NCBI RefSeq assembly: GCF_002802905.1 | Contig: NZ_PEBK01000001.1 | Coordinates: 372,001 to 436,000, forward strand | DNA from: Bifidobacterium simiarum | GTDB lineage: Bacteria; Actinomycetota; Actinomycetes; Actinomycetales; Bifidobacteriaceae | DNA: 64,000 nt | Direction of reading: 5' to 3' | In this document: positions 54,599 through 63,971 of the stretch, piece by piece | Layout: each line of letters begins with the position of its first letter | Numbering within the stretch: the stretch's first letter is position 1 | Translations under genes and position numbers: made by a program | Notes under the pieces: generated by a model | Databases searched by the model: none | What the model saw: only the letters and a program-made list of their open reading frames with translations | Told to the model about the DNA's origin: nothing

Positions 54599-55606
54599 TT
54601 ACTTGGCCGCCTTGGTCGCGAACTCGGCGTTCACGTAGTCGTCGGGGTTCAGCGTGCTGCTGACGATCTTCGCCTTGATCGAGGCCTTGTTCACCGCCTC
54701 GAACGTGGACTTGAAGTCACCGGTGAGCTTGGAGGCGTTGTCCTTGGCGGTGAAGTACTTCACGCCGGCGAACGCGCTCTTGAGGTCCTCCTTCTTGGAG
54801 CCGATCGCGGTGGCGATGATCTCCTGGCCCTCGTCGGTGTTCTTGTCGTAGAAGTCGATGGACTGGTCCCACGCCTTGAGCAGGCTGGTCAGCTGGTCGG
54901 GGTGGTTCTTGATGAAGTCGTTGCGCACCACGAGCACGTCGGAGATCAGCCCCTCCTTGGCGCTCGGCGTGTACACCACCTTGAGGTTCGGGTCCTTCTG
55001 CTTGGCCTCGGTGATGTACGGCTCGTAGGTGACGGCGGCGGGCACCTTGCCGGCGATCACCGCGGTGCCGGCGGAGCTGGCGCTCATCGGCACCTTCTTG
55101 ATGTCGTTCACGGTCAGGCCCTGCTCCTCGAGGGCGTAGTTGAGCAGCACGTCGGAGGTGCTGCCCTCCTCGTAGGCCACGGACTTGCCCTTGAGGTCGG
55201 CCACGCTGGAGACGCTGCCGTCGGAGATGATCGCGTCGGCGGTCTCGGAGGCGTCGAGCACCATCACCACGGAGACGTCCACCTTGTTCTCCAGCATCTG
55301 CAGCGCGCTCTGCGTGCCGACGTTGCCGGCCTGGATCTTGCCGGCGGCGATGGCCGCGTTCATGTCGGAGTCGGTGTCGAAGTTCGTGATCGTGGCCTTG
55401 ACGTTCTGGTCCGTGAAGTAGCCCTTCTTCTCGGCGATGTACCACGGGGCGTATCCCAGCCAGGGCTCCACGCCGATCGAGACGGCGGTGTCCCCGTCCT
55501 TCGAGGACGAGGAGGAGCTTCCGCAGCCGGCCAGGGCGGTGGCGGCGATCAGCACGGCGGCGACGGCGGCCGTGGCGGAACGGAACTTGCGGGTTACAGC
55601 GTTCAT
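54599..55606 (-). CDS. ABC substrate-binding lipoprotein of NMT1/SsuA type
   Basis: A 335-residue protein with a signal sequence and lipobox LAGC (Cys28), then a Ser-rich linker. The mature domain matches the NMT1/SsuA/TauA family (VSIGVEPWLGYAPWYIAEKKGYF, NVGTQSALQM, VAYEEGSTSDVLLNY). WLGYAP is typical of the aromatic cage of this class. It is the first gene of the operon, with AAGGACCATCT upstream. No TPP element is visible upstream, which argues against a thiamine-precursor role but does not exclude it. Confidence 0.87.
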   Translation of the reverse strand: MNAVTRKFRSATAAVAAVLIAATALAGCGSSSSSSKDGDTAVSIGVEPWLGYAPWYIAEKKGYFTDQNVKATITNFDTDSDMNAAIAAGKIQAGNVGTQSALQMLENKVDVSVVMVLDASETADAIISDGSVSSVADLKGKSVAYEEGSTSDVLLNYALEEQGLTVNDIKKVPMSASSAGTAVIAGKVPAAVTYEPYITEAKQKDPNLKVVYTPSAKEGLISDVLVVRNDFIKNHPDQLTSLLKAWDQSIDFYDKNTDEGQEIIATAIGSKKEDLKSAFAGVKYFTAKDNASKLTGDFKSTFEAVNKASIKAKIVSSTLNPDDYVNAEFATKAAK

Positions 55607-55680
55607 AGATGGTCCTTATGCTCTCTCATTGATGCGCCTGCTTGCGCAACGGCCATCATGATAATGACGGCGATGTTAAT

Positions 55681-55716
55681 TTGGTGGGTTTGTCCGCTAG
55701 GTGGGCACCCAACCAA
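55681..55716. repeat. imperfect inverted repeat upstream of the SsuA-like operon
   Basis: TTGGTGGGTTTGTCC at 55681-55695 faces GTGGGCACCCAACCAA at 55701-55716. The arms pair imperfectly. It lies in the divergent region between two transport operons. It may be an operator, but I cannot name a regulator. The rest of 55607-55863 holds only promoter-like A/T-rich sequence. Confidence 0.35.
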
Positions 55717-55840
55717 AAATCATCGGTCGGTGCGGCGCCGTGTCGTCCTTCGAGGATCGGGCCGTGTCGATGAGGCCCGGCAACGGTTGTGAACGGTGCG
55801 CATGAGGGGGTCGTCGGAACCCCGCGTCGATCGTTTTAAC

Positions 55841-55863
55841 CGGTCTGCGGTATTATGCACCGT
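55841..55863 (+). promoter_or_regulatory. promoter-like box of gluA, apparent leaderless transcript
   Basis: The box CGGTCTGCGGTAT is followed by TATGCAC, giving a minus-10 TATTAT at 55851-55856. Ten bases separate the box from ATG 55864, and no ribosome site is seen. The same 13 bases occur before the UbiE-like gene at 59529-59541. Confidence 0.45.
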
Positions 55864-56634
<771 letters not shown>

Positions 56635-56675
56635 TCGGGGACGGAAGCCAGGGAAGTCGAGAAGAAAGACAGTCT

Positions 56676-57515
56676 ATGAAATCAATGAGTGCAACCATGC
56701 GCCGCGTGTGGCGCAGGGCCATCGCCGTCGTATGCGCCGTGGCCTGCGTCTTCGCGGTCTCCGCCTGCGGATCATCCGACGAGGAAGGCAAGATCCGTAT
56801 CGGCATCAAGTTCGACCAGCCGGGACTCGGCTTCAAGAAGTCCGGCACCTACGTCGGATTCGACGTGGACGTGGCCCGCTACGTGGCCCAGGAGCTGGGA
56901 TACTCCGAGGACCAGATCATCTGGAAGGAAGCCCCGTCCAAGCAGCGTGAGGCCATGCTGCAGAACGGCGACGTGGACATGATCCTCGCCACGTATTCGA
57001 TCACCGACTCGCGCAAGAACGCCGTCTCGTTCGCCGGCCCGTACTTCGTGGCCGGACAGGATCTGCTCGTCCGCCGCGACGACACCTCCATCAAGGGCCC
57101 CGAGGACCTCAACGGCAAGCGCCTGTGCTCGGTGACCGGCTCCACCTCCGCCACCACGGTCAAGGAGAAGTTCGCCAACGAGGTGCAGCTCATGGAACAG
57201 CCCGGATACGCCGAATGCGCCACCGCGCTGTTCTCCGGCATCGTCGACGCGGTGACCACCGACGACATCATCCTCGCCGGTCTCGCCTCCGCGTCCCGCG
57301 GCAAGCTCAAGGTGGTCGGCAAGCCGTTCACCCAGGAGTACTACGGCGTGGGCATCAAGAAGGGGAACAAGGCGTTCGCCAAGAAGATCAACGCCGCCAT
57401 TGCGAAGATGATCAAGGACGGCTCCTGGGAGCGCGCCGTGAAGGACAACACCCGCGGCACCGGCTACACGCCGAACGCCAAGTACAACCCGCCGAAGCCG
57501 ACGGAAGGGGAGTGA
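56676..57515 (+). CDS. gluB: glutamate-type ABC substrate-binding lipoprotein
   Basis: A 279-residue protein with a Lys/Arg start, hydrophobic core and lipobox VSAC (Cys31). It is a family 3 solute-binding protein (IRIGIKFDQPGLGF, YVGFDVDVARYVAQELGY, AGPYFVAGQDLLVRR, ECATALFSGIVDAV). It presents the amino acid to the GluC/GluD permeases. The neighbouring genes strongly support a glutamate or glutamine transporter. A weak ribosome site (AAGAAAGACAGTCT) precedes the ATG. Confidence 0.9.
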   Translation: MKSMSATMRRVWRRAIAVVCAVACVFAVSACGSSDEEGKIRIGIKFDQPGLGFKKSGTYVGFDVDVARYVAQELGYSEDQIIWKEAPSKQREAMLQNGDVDMILATYSITDSRKNAVSFAGPYFVAGQDLLVRRDDTSIKGPEDLNGKRLCSVTGSTSATTVKEKFANEVQLMEQPGYAECATALFSGIVDAVTTDDIILAGLASASRGKLKVVGKPFTQEYYGVGIKKGNKAFAKKINAAIAKMIKDGSWERAVKDNTRGTGYTPNAKYNPPKPTEGE

Positions 57516-57516
57516 C

Positions 57517-58194
57517 ATGCAGAGCTTCATCGACCTGTTTGCCGAATACAACGTGCCCGCCGCGTTCCTGGTCAACATCGAACTGACCCTGTGGTCCGCG
57601 CTGTTCTCCATGATCCTCGGCGTCATCCTCGTGATGATGCGCATCTCGCCGATCGGCTCCATGCGCGCCGTCGCCGGAGGCTACGTGGAGTTCTTCAAGA
57701 ACATGCCGCTCACCATCATCATGGTGTTCATGGTGCTGGGCGCCTACGCGCAGCTCAAGCTCACGTTCTCCGACACGTTCGCCACGAACTTCTTCTGGCT
57801 GGCCGTCACCGGCCTGAGCCTGTATACCGCGGCGTTCGTGTGCGAGTCGCTGCGAAGCGGCATCAACACCGTGCCGCTCGGACAGGCCGAGGCCGCCCGA
57901 GCCCTCGGTCTGGGATTCATGCAGTCCGCCACCGAGATCATCCTGCCGCAGGCCTTCCGCGGATCGGTCGCCCCGCTGGGCAACACGTTCATCGCGCTGC
58001 TGAAGAACTCCACCGTCGCGGCGGCCGCCTCCGTGGCCACCGAGACGTCCTCGCTGATGAGCGAGATGATCGAATACCATCCCGACGTGATCGTCTCGAT
58101 CTTCCTGATCTTCGCGTTCGGCTACGTGATCATGATCATCCCGATCGGCATGCTGACCACCTATCTGTCCAACAAACTGGCCGTGCGGAGGTGA
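57517..58194 (+). CDS. gluC: glutamate-type ABC permease 1
   Basis: A 225-residue polytopic permease with about five membrane helices. The family sequence VEFFKNMPLTIIMVFM and the EAA loop EAARALGLGFMQSATEIILPQA (about 126-147, quoted in parts) identify it. It begins one base after the gluB stop, so translation is coupled. It forms the channel with GluD. The length matches HisM/GluC proteins. Confidence 0.92.
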   Translation: MQSFIDLFAEYNVPAAFLVNIELTLWSALFSMILGVILVMMRISPIGSMRAVAGGYVEFFKNMPLTIIMVFMVLGAYAQLKLTFSDTFATNFFWLAVTGLSLYTAAFVCESLRSGINTVPLGQAEAARALGLGFMQSATEIILPQAFRGSVAPLGNTFIALLKNSTVAAAASVATETSSLMSEMIEYHPDVIVSIFLIFAFGYVIMIIPIGMLTTYLSNKLAVRR

Positions 58195-58202
58195 CGGCGA
58201 CG

Positions 58203-59414
58203 ATGAACAACACATCCTCATCCGTTCTGTTCGACCAGCCCGGCCCCCGCGGCCGCCGGCGCATCATGATCATCAACTGGATCGCCGCCGCGTTCTTCAT
58301 CGTGGTGCTTGCCCTGATCCTCATGCGCCTGCACAACCCGCCGGACGGCGAGAACCAGCTCAGCTGGGAGCTGTGGAAGCCCGCCCTCGAACGCGAGGCG
58401 TGGACCGACTTCTACCTGCCCGGCCTGTGGATGACCGTCAAGGCCTCGGTGCTGGCCGTCATCGGTTCGGTGGCGTTCGGCTTGATCTTCGGCGTGGGCC
58501 GTCTGCTGCCCAGCCTGATCGTGCGCACCGTCGCCGGCGCGATCGTCGAGTTCTGCCGTGCGGTGCCCGTGCTGCTGCTCATGATCTTCTTCTGGCGCTG
58601 GTTCGCGTTCGCCGGCATGGGCGAGCCGTCCTACTGGGCGGTCGTGCTGGCCCTCGTGCTGTACAACGGCTCCGTCGTGGCCGAGCTCGTGCGCTCCGGC
58701 GTGGGCAACCTGCCCGGCGGCCAGCGTGAGGCGGCCCTCGCCCTGGGTCTGACCCGCACCGAGTCGCTGATGCAGATCGAGGTGCCGCAGGCCGTCACCG
58801 CCATGCTGCCCGCCGCCGTCACCCAGCTGGTCGTGGTGCTCAAGGACACCGCTCTGGGCTCGATCATCATGTACACCGACCTGCTGCAGGAGTCGCGCCG
58901 ACTCGGCTCGATGTACTTCAACATCCTGCAGACGCTGGTGGTGGCCGGAGTCGTGTACTTCTTCGCCTGCTGGCTGCTGTCGCGACTGGCCGAATGGCTT
59001 CCCGAGCACATGCAGAAGCGCACCGCGGCCCCGGTGGAGCAGGAGCCGCTGGCCCCGATCGCCGCCGGCGATCCGTCCAACGTCAACCAGATCGCCGTGG
59101 CCAAGGAGGTCGAGGAGCGTCCGCTGCGCGGTACCCCGCGCCAGTACCACGTGCACCACCGCGGCACCAACGCGTCGATCCACAACTGGCGCAAGACCCG
59201 GTACGAGCAGGGATACGACGAGACGCATCCCGACAACCGCGACCGCAAGTCCTCCGAAAGGAACGCGGACGGAGCCGAGAAGAAGACCGACGGGCATCAC
59301 GAGTCCAAGAAGAGCTTCTCCGGCGACCACCACCGGTTCGGCGCCGCGTCGTTCAAGCACGCCGACGACATCGGCAAGGGACACAACGACATCGGCGGCA
59401 GGACGAAGATCTGA
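58203..59414 (+). CDS. gluD: glutamate-type ABC permease 2 with long hydrophilic C-terminus
   Basis: A 403-residue protein. The first 270 residues are a normal HisQ/GluD permease (FCRAVPVLLLMIFF, NGSVVAELVRSGVGNLPGGQREAALALGLT in parts). The last 130 residues are a hydrophilic, His/Lys/Glu/Asp-rich tail (HVHHRGTNASIHNWRK, KSFSGDHHRFGAASF) not needed for permease function. It may be an intracellular regulatory or binding extension. The start at ATG 58203 follows AGGTGACGGCG. A terminator follows the stop. Confidence 0.9.
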   Translation: MNNTSSSVLFDQPGPRGRRRIMIINWIAAAFFIVVLALILMRLHNPPDGENQLSWELWKPALEREAWTDFYLPGLWMTVKASVLAVIGSVAFGLIFGVGRLLPSLIVRTVAGAIVEFCRAVPVLLLMIFFWRWFAFAGMGEPSYWAVVLALVLYNGSVVAELVRSGVGNLPGGQREAALALGLTRTESLMQIEVPQAVTAMLPAAVTQLVVVLKDTALGSIIMYTDLLQESRRLGSMYFNILQTLVVAGVVYFFACWLLSRLAEWLPEHMQKRTAAPVEQEPLAPIAAGDPSNVNQIAVAKEVEERPLRGTPRQYHVHHRGTNASIHNWRKTRYEQGYDETHPDNRDRKSSERNADGAEKKTDGHHESKKSFSGDHHRFGAASFKHADDIGKGHNDIGGRTKI

Positions 59415-59457
59415 CGCCGTCGTTTCCCTCGTCCGGTGAACGGACGACCAATGCCCA

Positions 59458-59490
59458 GGGCCTCCATGCGCACGCGCGGAGGCCCTTTTT
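59458..59490 (+). terminator. terminator of gluABCD
   Basis: GGGCCTCC and GGAGGCCC form a stem with a loop of about 12 bases (ATGCGCACGCGC), followed by TTTTT. It is a strong intrinsic terminator. Confidence 0.88.
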
Positions 59491-59528
59491 CGATGCCCGA
59501 TGCCGTCACGGCGACCCGGCGACGTGCT

Positions 59529-59550
59529 CGGTCTGCGGTATCGTGGCCGC
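59529..59550 (+). promoter_or_regulatory. promoter-like box before the UbiE-like gene
   Basis: CGGTCTGCGGTAT at 59529-59541 is identical to the box before gluA and is followed by CGTGGCCGC, then ATG 59551. No ribosome site is visible. The region suggests a leaderless transcript. Confidence 0.4.
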
Positions 59551-60303
59551 ATGAGCACGGACCTCCAGAAGAGCACGCGGCGGCAGCGAGCCATGTTTTC
59601 GACGATCGCCGAACACTACGACCTCGTCAACGACCTCGCCTCACTGGGACAGGACCGTCTCTGGCGTCGCGCCGCGGTCCGGGCGCTTGGGGACGCCTGC
59701 GGTGGCTTCCTGGCCGGACGGCGCATTCTCGACGTCGCCTGCGGCACCGGATCGTCCTCCCGGGCGCTGGCGGACCGCGGCGCCGACGTCACCGGTTGCG
59801 ACATCGCCGACGGCATGCTCGCCGTGGCCCGCCGGCGGGAATTCGGTCGTCGCCGGCGCCGCGATCATCAGCGCGGTCCTGTGTGTTGCGACGGAACGGT
59901 GCGGTACGTCGTCGCCGACGCCATGGCACTGCCGTTCGCCGACGGGGAGTTCGACGCCGTGACCGTCTCCTACGGGTTGCGCAACATGCCGCGGCCCGAC
60001 GTCGCGCTCGCGCAGATGCGACGGGTATGCCGGCCGGGCGGGCCTATCGTCGTCCTTGACTTCGATATGCCCGGCGACCCGCTGTGGCGTATGCTCTATA
60101 CGCATTACGCAACCGTGGCGTTGCCGGCGCTGGGCGGTCTGCTCGGGGGGAACGCCGACGCCTACCGGTATCTCAACGCCTCGATCGCCCGATGGCAGGG
60201 CAGGCGGGGCGTCACGGCGATGCTGCGCGAAACGGGATGGCACGGCGTGGCGGCGAAGCCTCTGACCGGCGGCATCGCCTCGCTGTGCCGGGCCGTGGCG
60301 TAG
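59551..60303 (+). CDS. UbiE/COQ5-family methyltransferase
   Basis: A 250-residue SAM-dependent methyltransferase. Motif I is ILDVACGTGSSSRAL (about 55-69). Later motifs are VTGCDIADGMLAVA and VVADAMALPFADGEFDAVTVSYGLRNM (in parts). The last is the UbiE/MenG diagnostic. UbiE-family enzymes methylate ubiquinone or menaquinone precursors. An Arg-rich insertion (REFGRRRRRDHQRG) after motif II is unusual. Bifidobacteria are thought to lack menaquinone synthesis, so the substrate may be another quinone or compound. ATG 59551 is chosen because of the box position and conserved start. Confidence 0.8.
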   Translation: MSTDLQKSTRRQRAMFSTIAEHYDLVNDLASLGQDRLWRRAAVRALGDACGGFLAGRRILDVACGTGSSSRALADRGADVTGCDIADGMLAVARRREFGRRRRRDHQRGPVCCDGTVRYVVADAMALPFADGEFDAVTVSYGLRNMPRPDVALAQMRRVCRPGGPIVVLDFDMPGDPLWRMLYTHYATVALPALGGLLGGNADAYRYLNASIARWQGRRGVTAMLRETGWHGVAAKPLTGGIASLCRAVA

Positions 60304-60342
60304 CGGGACGGCATAGGGACGGACGGCGAAGGAGCAACGGTG

Positions 60343-62067
60343 ATGACGGTGATGAAGACAGCGAAGACGATGAGAACGATGAGGACGATACGGGGCGTCG
60401 GAGCATCCTCCGGCATCGCCATCGGCGAGATTGCCGTGCGCGGCGATGCTGGTCGTGCCGTGGAACGTCGCCTGATCGACGATCCGACGGCCGAGGTGGC
60501 GCGCTTCCGTGCTGCCCGTGATGCCGCCGTCACGCAGCTCGGGCGTCTGCGGGACAGGGTCGAGGACGAGTTCGGCGACGACAAGGCCTCGCTGTTCGAC
60601 GCCCACCGGATGATGCTCCGGGATCCGGGCTACACGGCGGGAATCGAGAAGCTGATCACATCGGAAGGGGTGAACGCCGAATTCGCGGTCGACGCCGTCG
60701 CCGAGCGGTTCGCCGCCATGTTCGCCGCGATGGACGACTCCTACATGCGGGCCCGGGCCGCCGACGTGAGGGACGTCTCCCGCCGCGTGATCGACGTGCT
60801 CGAAGGAGGATCGGGAGATATGGCGGGTGGCGGCGGAAGTCATGGCGACGACGGGCGCCATATCATCCTCGCCGAGGATCTGGCGCCCAGCGAAACCGTG
60901 CGGCTCGACCGGTCCGCGGTGCTGGGCTTCGTGACCGCCGGGGGCTCGGCGAACTCGCATACCGCGATCCTGGCCCGCACGATGGGCCTGCCCGCCGTCA
61001 TCGGCATCGGCGACGCCTTCGACACGGCCGATGACGGCCACGTCGCCGTGATCGACGGCACCAGCGGCATGGTGGTCATCGATCCCGATGAGGCCACGCT
61101 CGCCGAATACCGCGGCAGGAAAGCCAAGTACGAGGATCATCTGCGCCTGCTGCGGGAACTCAAGGGCAGGTCCACCGAGACCAGAGACGGCCGGAAGATC
61201 CGTCTGTACGCCAACATCGGCCGTCCCTCCGACGTGACCGCCGCGCTGGCCAACGACGCCGAGGGCATCGGCCTGTTCCGCAGCGAGTTCCTGTATCTGG
61301 AGAGCGAGGACTGGCCGACCGAGGAATTCCAGTTCGAGGCATACCGGCAGGTCGCGCGGAGGATGGGCGACCGGCCTGTCATCATCCGCACGCTCGACAT
61401 CGGTGCGGACAAGCGGGTCGGCTACTTCGATCTGGAACATGAGGACAATCCCGCCCTCGGCTACCGTGCCATCCGCATCTGCCTGACCCGTCCCGAGATC
61501 TTCAGGGTCCAGCTGCGCGCCCTGCTGCGGGCCTCCGCGTACGGCAACATCGCCATCATGCTGCCCATGATCACCTCGGTTCAGGAGGTGCGTGACGCCA
61601 AGCGGATCATTGAGGAGACCAAGGAGGAGCTGCGCGGCGAGCACATCGGCTTCAACGAGCATATCCGGATGGGCATCATGATCGAGACGCCCGCCTCGGT
61701 GATCATGGCCGACGAGCTCGCCGCCGAAGCCGACTTCTTCTCCATCGGCACCAACGACCTGACCCAGTACACGCTGGCCTGCGACCGGCAGAACCCGAAT
61801 CTCGGGCGCTTCGCCGACCCGCATTCGCCCGCCGTGCTGCGCATGATCCGCATGGCCGTAGAGGCCGCGCATCGTCACGGCATCTGGTGCGGCATCTGCG
61901 GCGAGCTCGGCGCGGACCCGAGCCTGACCGACCTGTTCCTCGAAATCGGCATCGACGAACTGTCCGTCCCGCCGGCCGGCATCCTGCCCCTGCGTGGTGC
62001 CATTCGTAGCAGCACTGTCATTCGTGACAGCCCCGTCATCCGCAACGGCGCCCCCGATCCCTCCTGA
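60343..62067 (+). CDS. ptsI: PTS enzyme I (phosphoenolpyruvate-protein phosphotransferase)
   Basis: A protein of about 574 residues. The phospho-His domain has TAGGSANSHTAILARTMGLPA with the active His at about 206. PEP-binding sites include GIGLFRSEFLYL and FFSIGTNDLTQYTLA. The C-terminal Cys is in GICGELGAD. The enzyme transfers phosphate from PEP to HPr. No ptsH is visible nearby, so HPr must be encoded elsewhere. ATG 60343 follows AAGGAGCAACGGTG. The first 20 residues contain a short Thr/Met/Arg repeat (MRTMRTIRG) that is probably an extension. Confidence 0.93.
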   Translation: MTVMKTAKTMRTMRTIRGVGASSGIAIGEIAVRGDAGRAVERRLIDDPTAEVARFRAARDAAVTQLGRLRDRVEDEFGDDKASLFDAHRMMLRDPGYTAGIEKLITSEGVNAEFAVDAVAERFAAMFAAMDDSYMRARAADVRDVSRRVIDVLEGGSGDMAGGGGSHGDDGRHIILAEDLAPSETVRLDRSAVLGFVTAGGSANSHTAILARTMGLPAVIGIGDAFDTADDGHVAVIDGTSGMVVIDPDEATLAEYRGRKAKYEDHLRLLRELKGRSTETRDGRKIRLYANIGRPSDVTAALANDAEGIGLFRSEFLYLESEDWPTEEFQFEAYRQVARRMGDRPVIIRTLDIGADKRVGYFDLEHEDNPALGYRAIRICLTRPEIFRVQLRALLRASAYGNIAIMLPMITSVQEVRDAKRIIEETKEELRGEHIGFNEHIRMGIMIETPASVIMADELAAEADFFSIGTNDLTQYTLACDRQNPNLGRFADPHSPAVLRMIRMAVEAAHRHGIWCGICGELGADPSLTDLFLEIGIDELSVPPAGILPLRGAIRSSTVIRDSPVIRNGAPDPS

Positions 62068-62104
62068 TCGCCATGCACTAGGCGTGCGCTAAGAATTCAC
62101 CATC

Positions 62105-62138
62105 CCGTCGCACCCGCGTCGGCTGCGGGTGCGCGACG
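62105..62138. other. hairpin between ptsI and the nucleotidase
   Basis: CCGTCGCACCCGC pairs with GCGGGTGCGCGACGG, with one bulge, around a seven-base loop. It lies 38 bases after ptsI. No T-tract follows. It could be a weak terminator or structural element. Confidence 0.5.
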
Positions 62139-62166
62139 GTACATCTGTTCACCATACGGTGAAGGC

Positions 62167-63819
62167 GTGGGATTTGAGAAGATCACGCAGACATCGAACC
62201 ATGGCCCGAATCGTCCGGCGGCCTTGCGGTGGCTGGCCAGGATCGTGGCGGTCCTCGCGGCTCTGTCGCTGCTGTCGGGTCTCGCCGCCCGTCGCGCGGC
62301 GGCGCAGGAGACCGAGCCGAGCAAGATCACCATCGCCGACATCACCGACTTCCACGGGCATATCGAACAGGGTCCGTGGATCGCGGACCAGCTGGGCCGG
62401 GTCCGCGAATACAATCCGGGCAACACCGTGGCCGTCTCCGCGGGCGATCTGGTGGGCGGATCCCCGTACGAATCCGCATTGCACAAGGACGAGCCGACGC
62501 TGGCCATGGCGAAGGCATGGGGGCTGACCATCTCGGCGATGGGCAACCACGAGCTCGACCGCGGCGTAAAGGACTTCAACGACCGCATCGCCTCGAAAAG
62601 CCACGGCATCGAATGGCTGGCCGCCAACGTGCGCAAGACCGGTCCGAACGGGATCGGCAACCTCCGCGACTACACGATCCGCATGGTGGCGGGCAAGCGC
62701 GTGGCGTTCGTCGGAGCGGTCACCGACCATCTGGGATCGGTGCTCTCCCGCAGTGTGATGCGCAACGTGCGGCTGGACGAATCGGCCGTCACCGCCGTCA
62801 ACCGCGTGGCCGACCGGCTCTCCGACGGCGACGAGTCCAACGGCGAGGCGGACGTCGTGGTCGCGCTGATCCACGACGACGCCGATCTGGTGGCGAAGGA
62901 TCCGGTGGGACTGGACGCCAACGTCGATCTGGTGTACGCCGGACACACCCATGCCGTGAAGACGGACCGGCGCACGGCGTCCGGCGCGCCGATCATCGAG
63001 GCCGGATGCTTCGGCCGCTACGTGGCCGTCCAGGATCTCATGGTCTCGGGCTCCGGCAGACAGTCGCAGGTGAGCGTGAGCAACAGCTTCGGCGGCCCAC
63101 TGGTCGGCGACTGGCCGTCGAGCACGGACCCCGCGAAGGTGGTCAGCGCCGTACAGACCACGATTTCCCCGACGGACGCCGTCGAGTCGATCCTGCGGCG
63201 GGCCGACGCCTCAGCACGCCGCGCCGGCGACGTGGTGGTCTCCTCGGTGCCGCAGCGCTACGACCGGACCGACAAAGCCGATCGTGATCCGAAGACCGGG
63301 CGCATCGCCCTGTATACGCTGATCGCCGACGCCGCGCTCGACGGGGCCCGCCGCACCACGGAAGGCGCCCATGCGCGGGTGGGGTTCGTCAACCCGGGAA
63401 GCCTGCGCACCCAGGCCCTCGATCTTGACGGGGACGGGTTCGTCACCGTCCGCGAGGCGAGCGACATGATGGCGCTGCAGTTCGACAACGCGGTCGTCAC
63501 ACTCGACGGCGCCACGCTGCGCCGGGCGATCGCCCAGCAGTGGCACCGGGACGACGAGGGGCATTGGCGCAGCGGCCAGCTCGGCGTCTCCTCCAACGTG
63601 ACGTGGACCATGGACCTCGACGGCGACGAGCCGAAGGTCCTCGATCTCAAGGTGGACGGGCGTCCCGTGGCGGACGGCGAACGCATCACCGTGGCCGGCA
63701 ACAGCTTCCTGCTCACCGGCGGCGACGGCTACCGGGCGTTCCTGCGGGGAACCGGCTATGCCGACACCGGCGTGCCCTACGCGCGCACCCTCATCGACTT
63801 CCTGCGCTCGCACGACTGA
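62167..63819 (+). CDS. secreted 5'-nucleotidase/metallophosphoesterase
   Basis: A 550-residue protein starting at GTG 62167. After a basic region there is a signal sequence (LARIVAVLAALSLLSGLAARRAAA). The calcineurin-like domain has DITDFHGH, VSAGDLVGG, GNHELDRG and YAGHTHA. The 5'-nucleotidase C-terminal domain has TLDGATLRRAIAQQW and GNSFLLTGGDGYRAF. This is the UshA/YfkN-like class that hydrolyses extracellular nucleotides or 2',3'-cyclic nucleotides. No LPxTG wall anchor or C-terminal membrane helix is seen, so it is probably secreted or loosely held. Confidence 0.88.
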   Translation: MGFEKITQTSNHGPNRPAALRWLARIVAVLAALSLLSGLAARRAAAQETEPSKITIADITDFHGHIEQGPWIADQLGRVREYNPGNTVAVSAGDLVGGSPYESALHKDEPTLAMAKAWGLTISAMGNHELDRGVKDFNDRIASKSHGIEWLAANVRKTGPNGIGNLRDYTIRMVAGKRVAFVGAVTDHLGSVLSRSVMRNVRLDESAVTAVNRVADRLSDGDESNGEADVVVALIHDDADLVAKDPVGLDANVDLVYAGHTHAVKTDRRTASGAPIIEAGCFGRYVAVQDLMVSGSGRQSQVSVSNSFGGPLVGDWPSSTDPAKVVSAVQTTISPTDAVESILRRADASARRAGDVVVSSVPQRYDRTDKADRDPKTGRIALYTLIADAALDGARRTTEGAHARVGFVNPGSLRTQALDLDGDGFVTVREASDMMALQFDNAVVTLDGATLRRAIAQQWHRDDEGHWRSGQLGVSSNVTWTMDLDGDEPKVLDLKVDGRPVADGERITVAGNSFLLTGGDGYRAFLRGTGYADTGVPYARTLIDFLRSHD

Positions 63820-63971
63820 TCCCGGCCGTACTCTGCCGCGATTATCCACCGCGGACCCCACCGTGATCGTCCCGCCGATAGCGCCTCATAAGCAACGTCG
63901 ATGATCCGGCCGGCCAGTCGGGACCTCCGGGCCGATAGGCTGGGGCGGTACGCAACCAAAGGGGGACGACC

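Noticed and set aside
55607-55863. TPP riboswitch for the SsuABC-like operon
   Set aside because: No thi-box sequence such as CTGAGA or CCTGAT was seen on either strand in this region.
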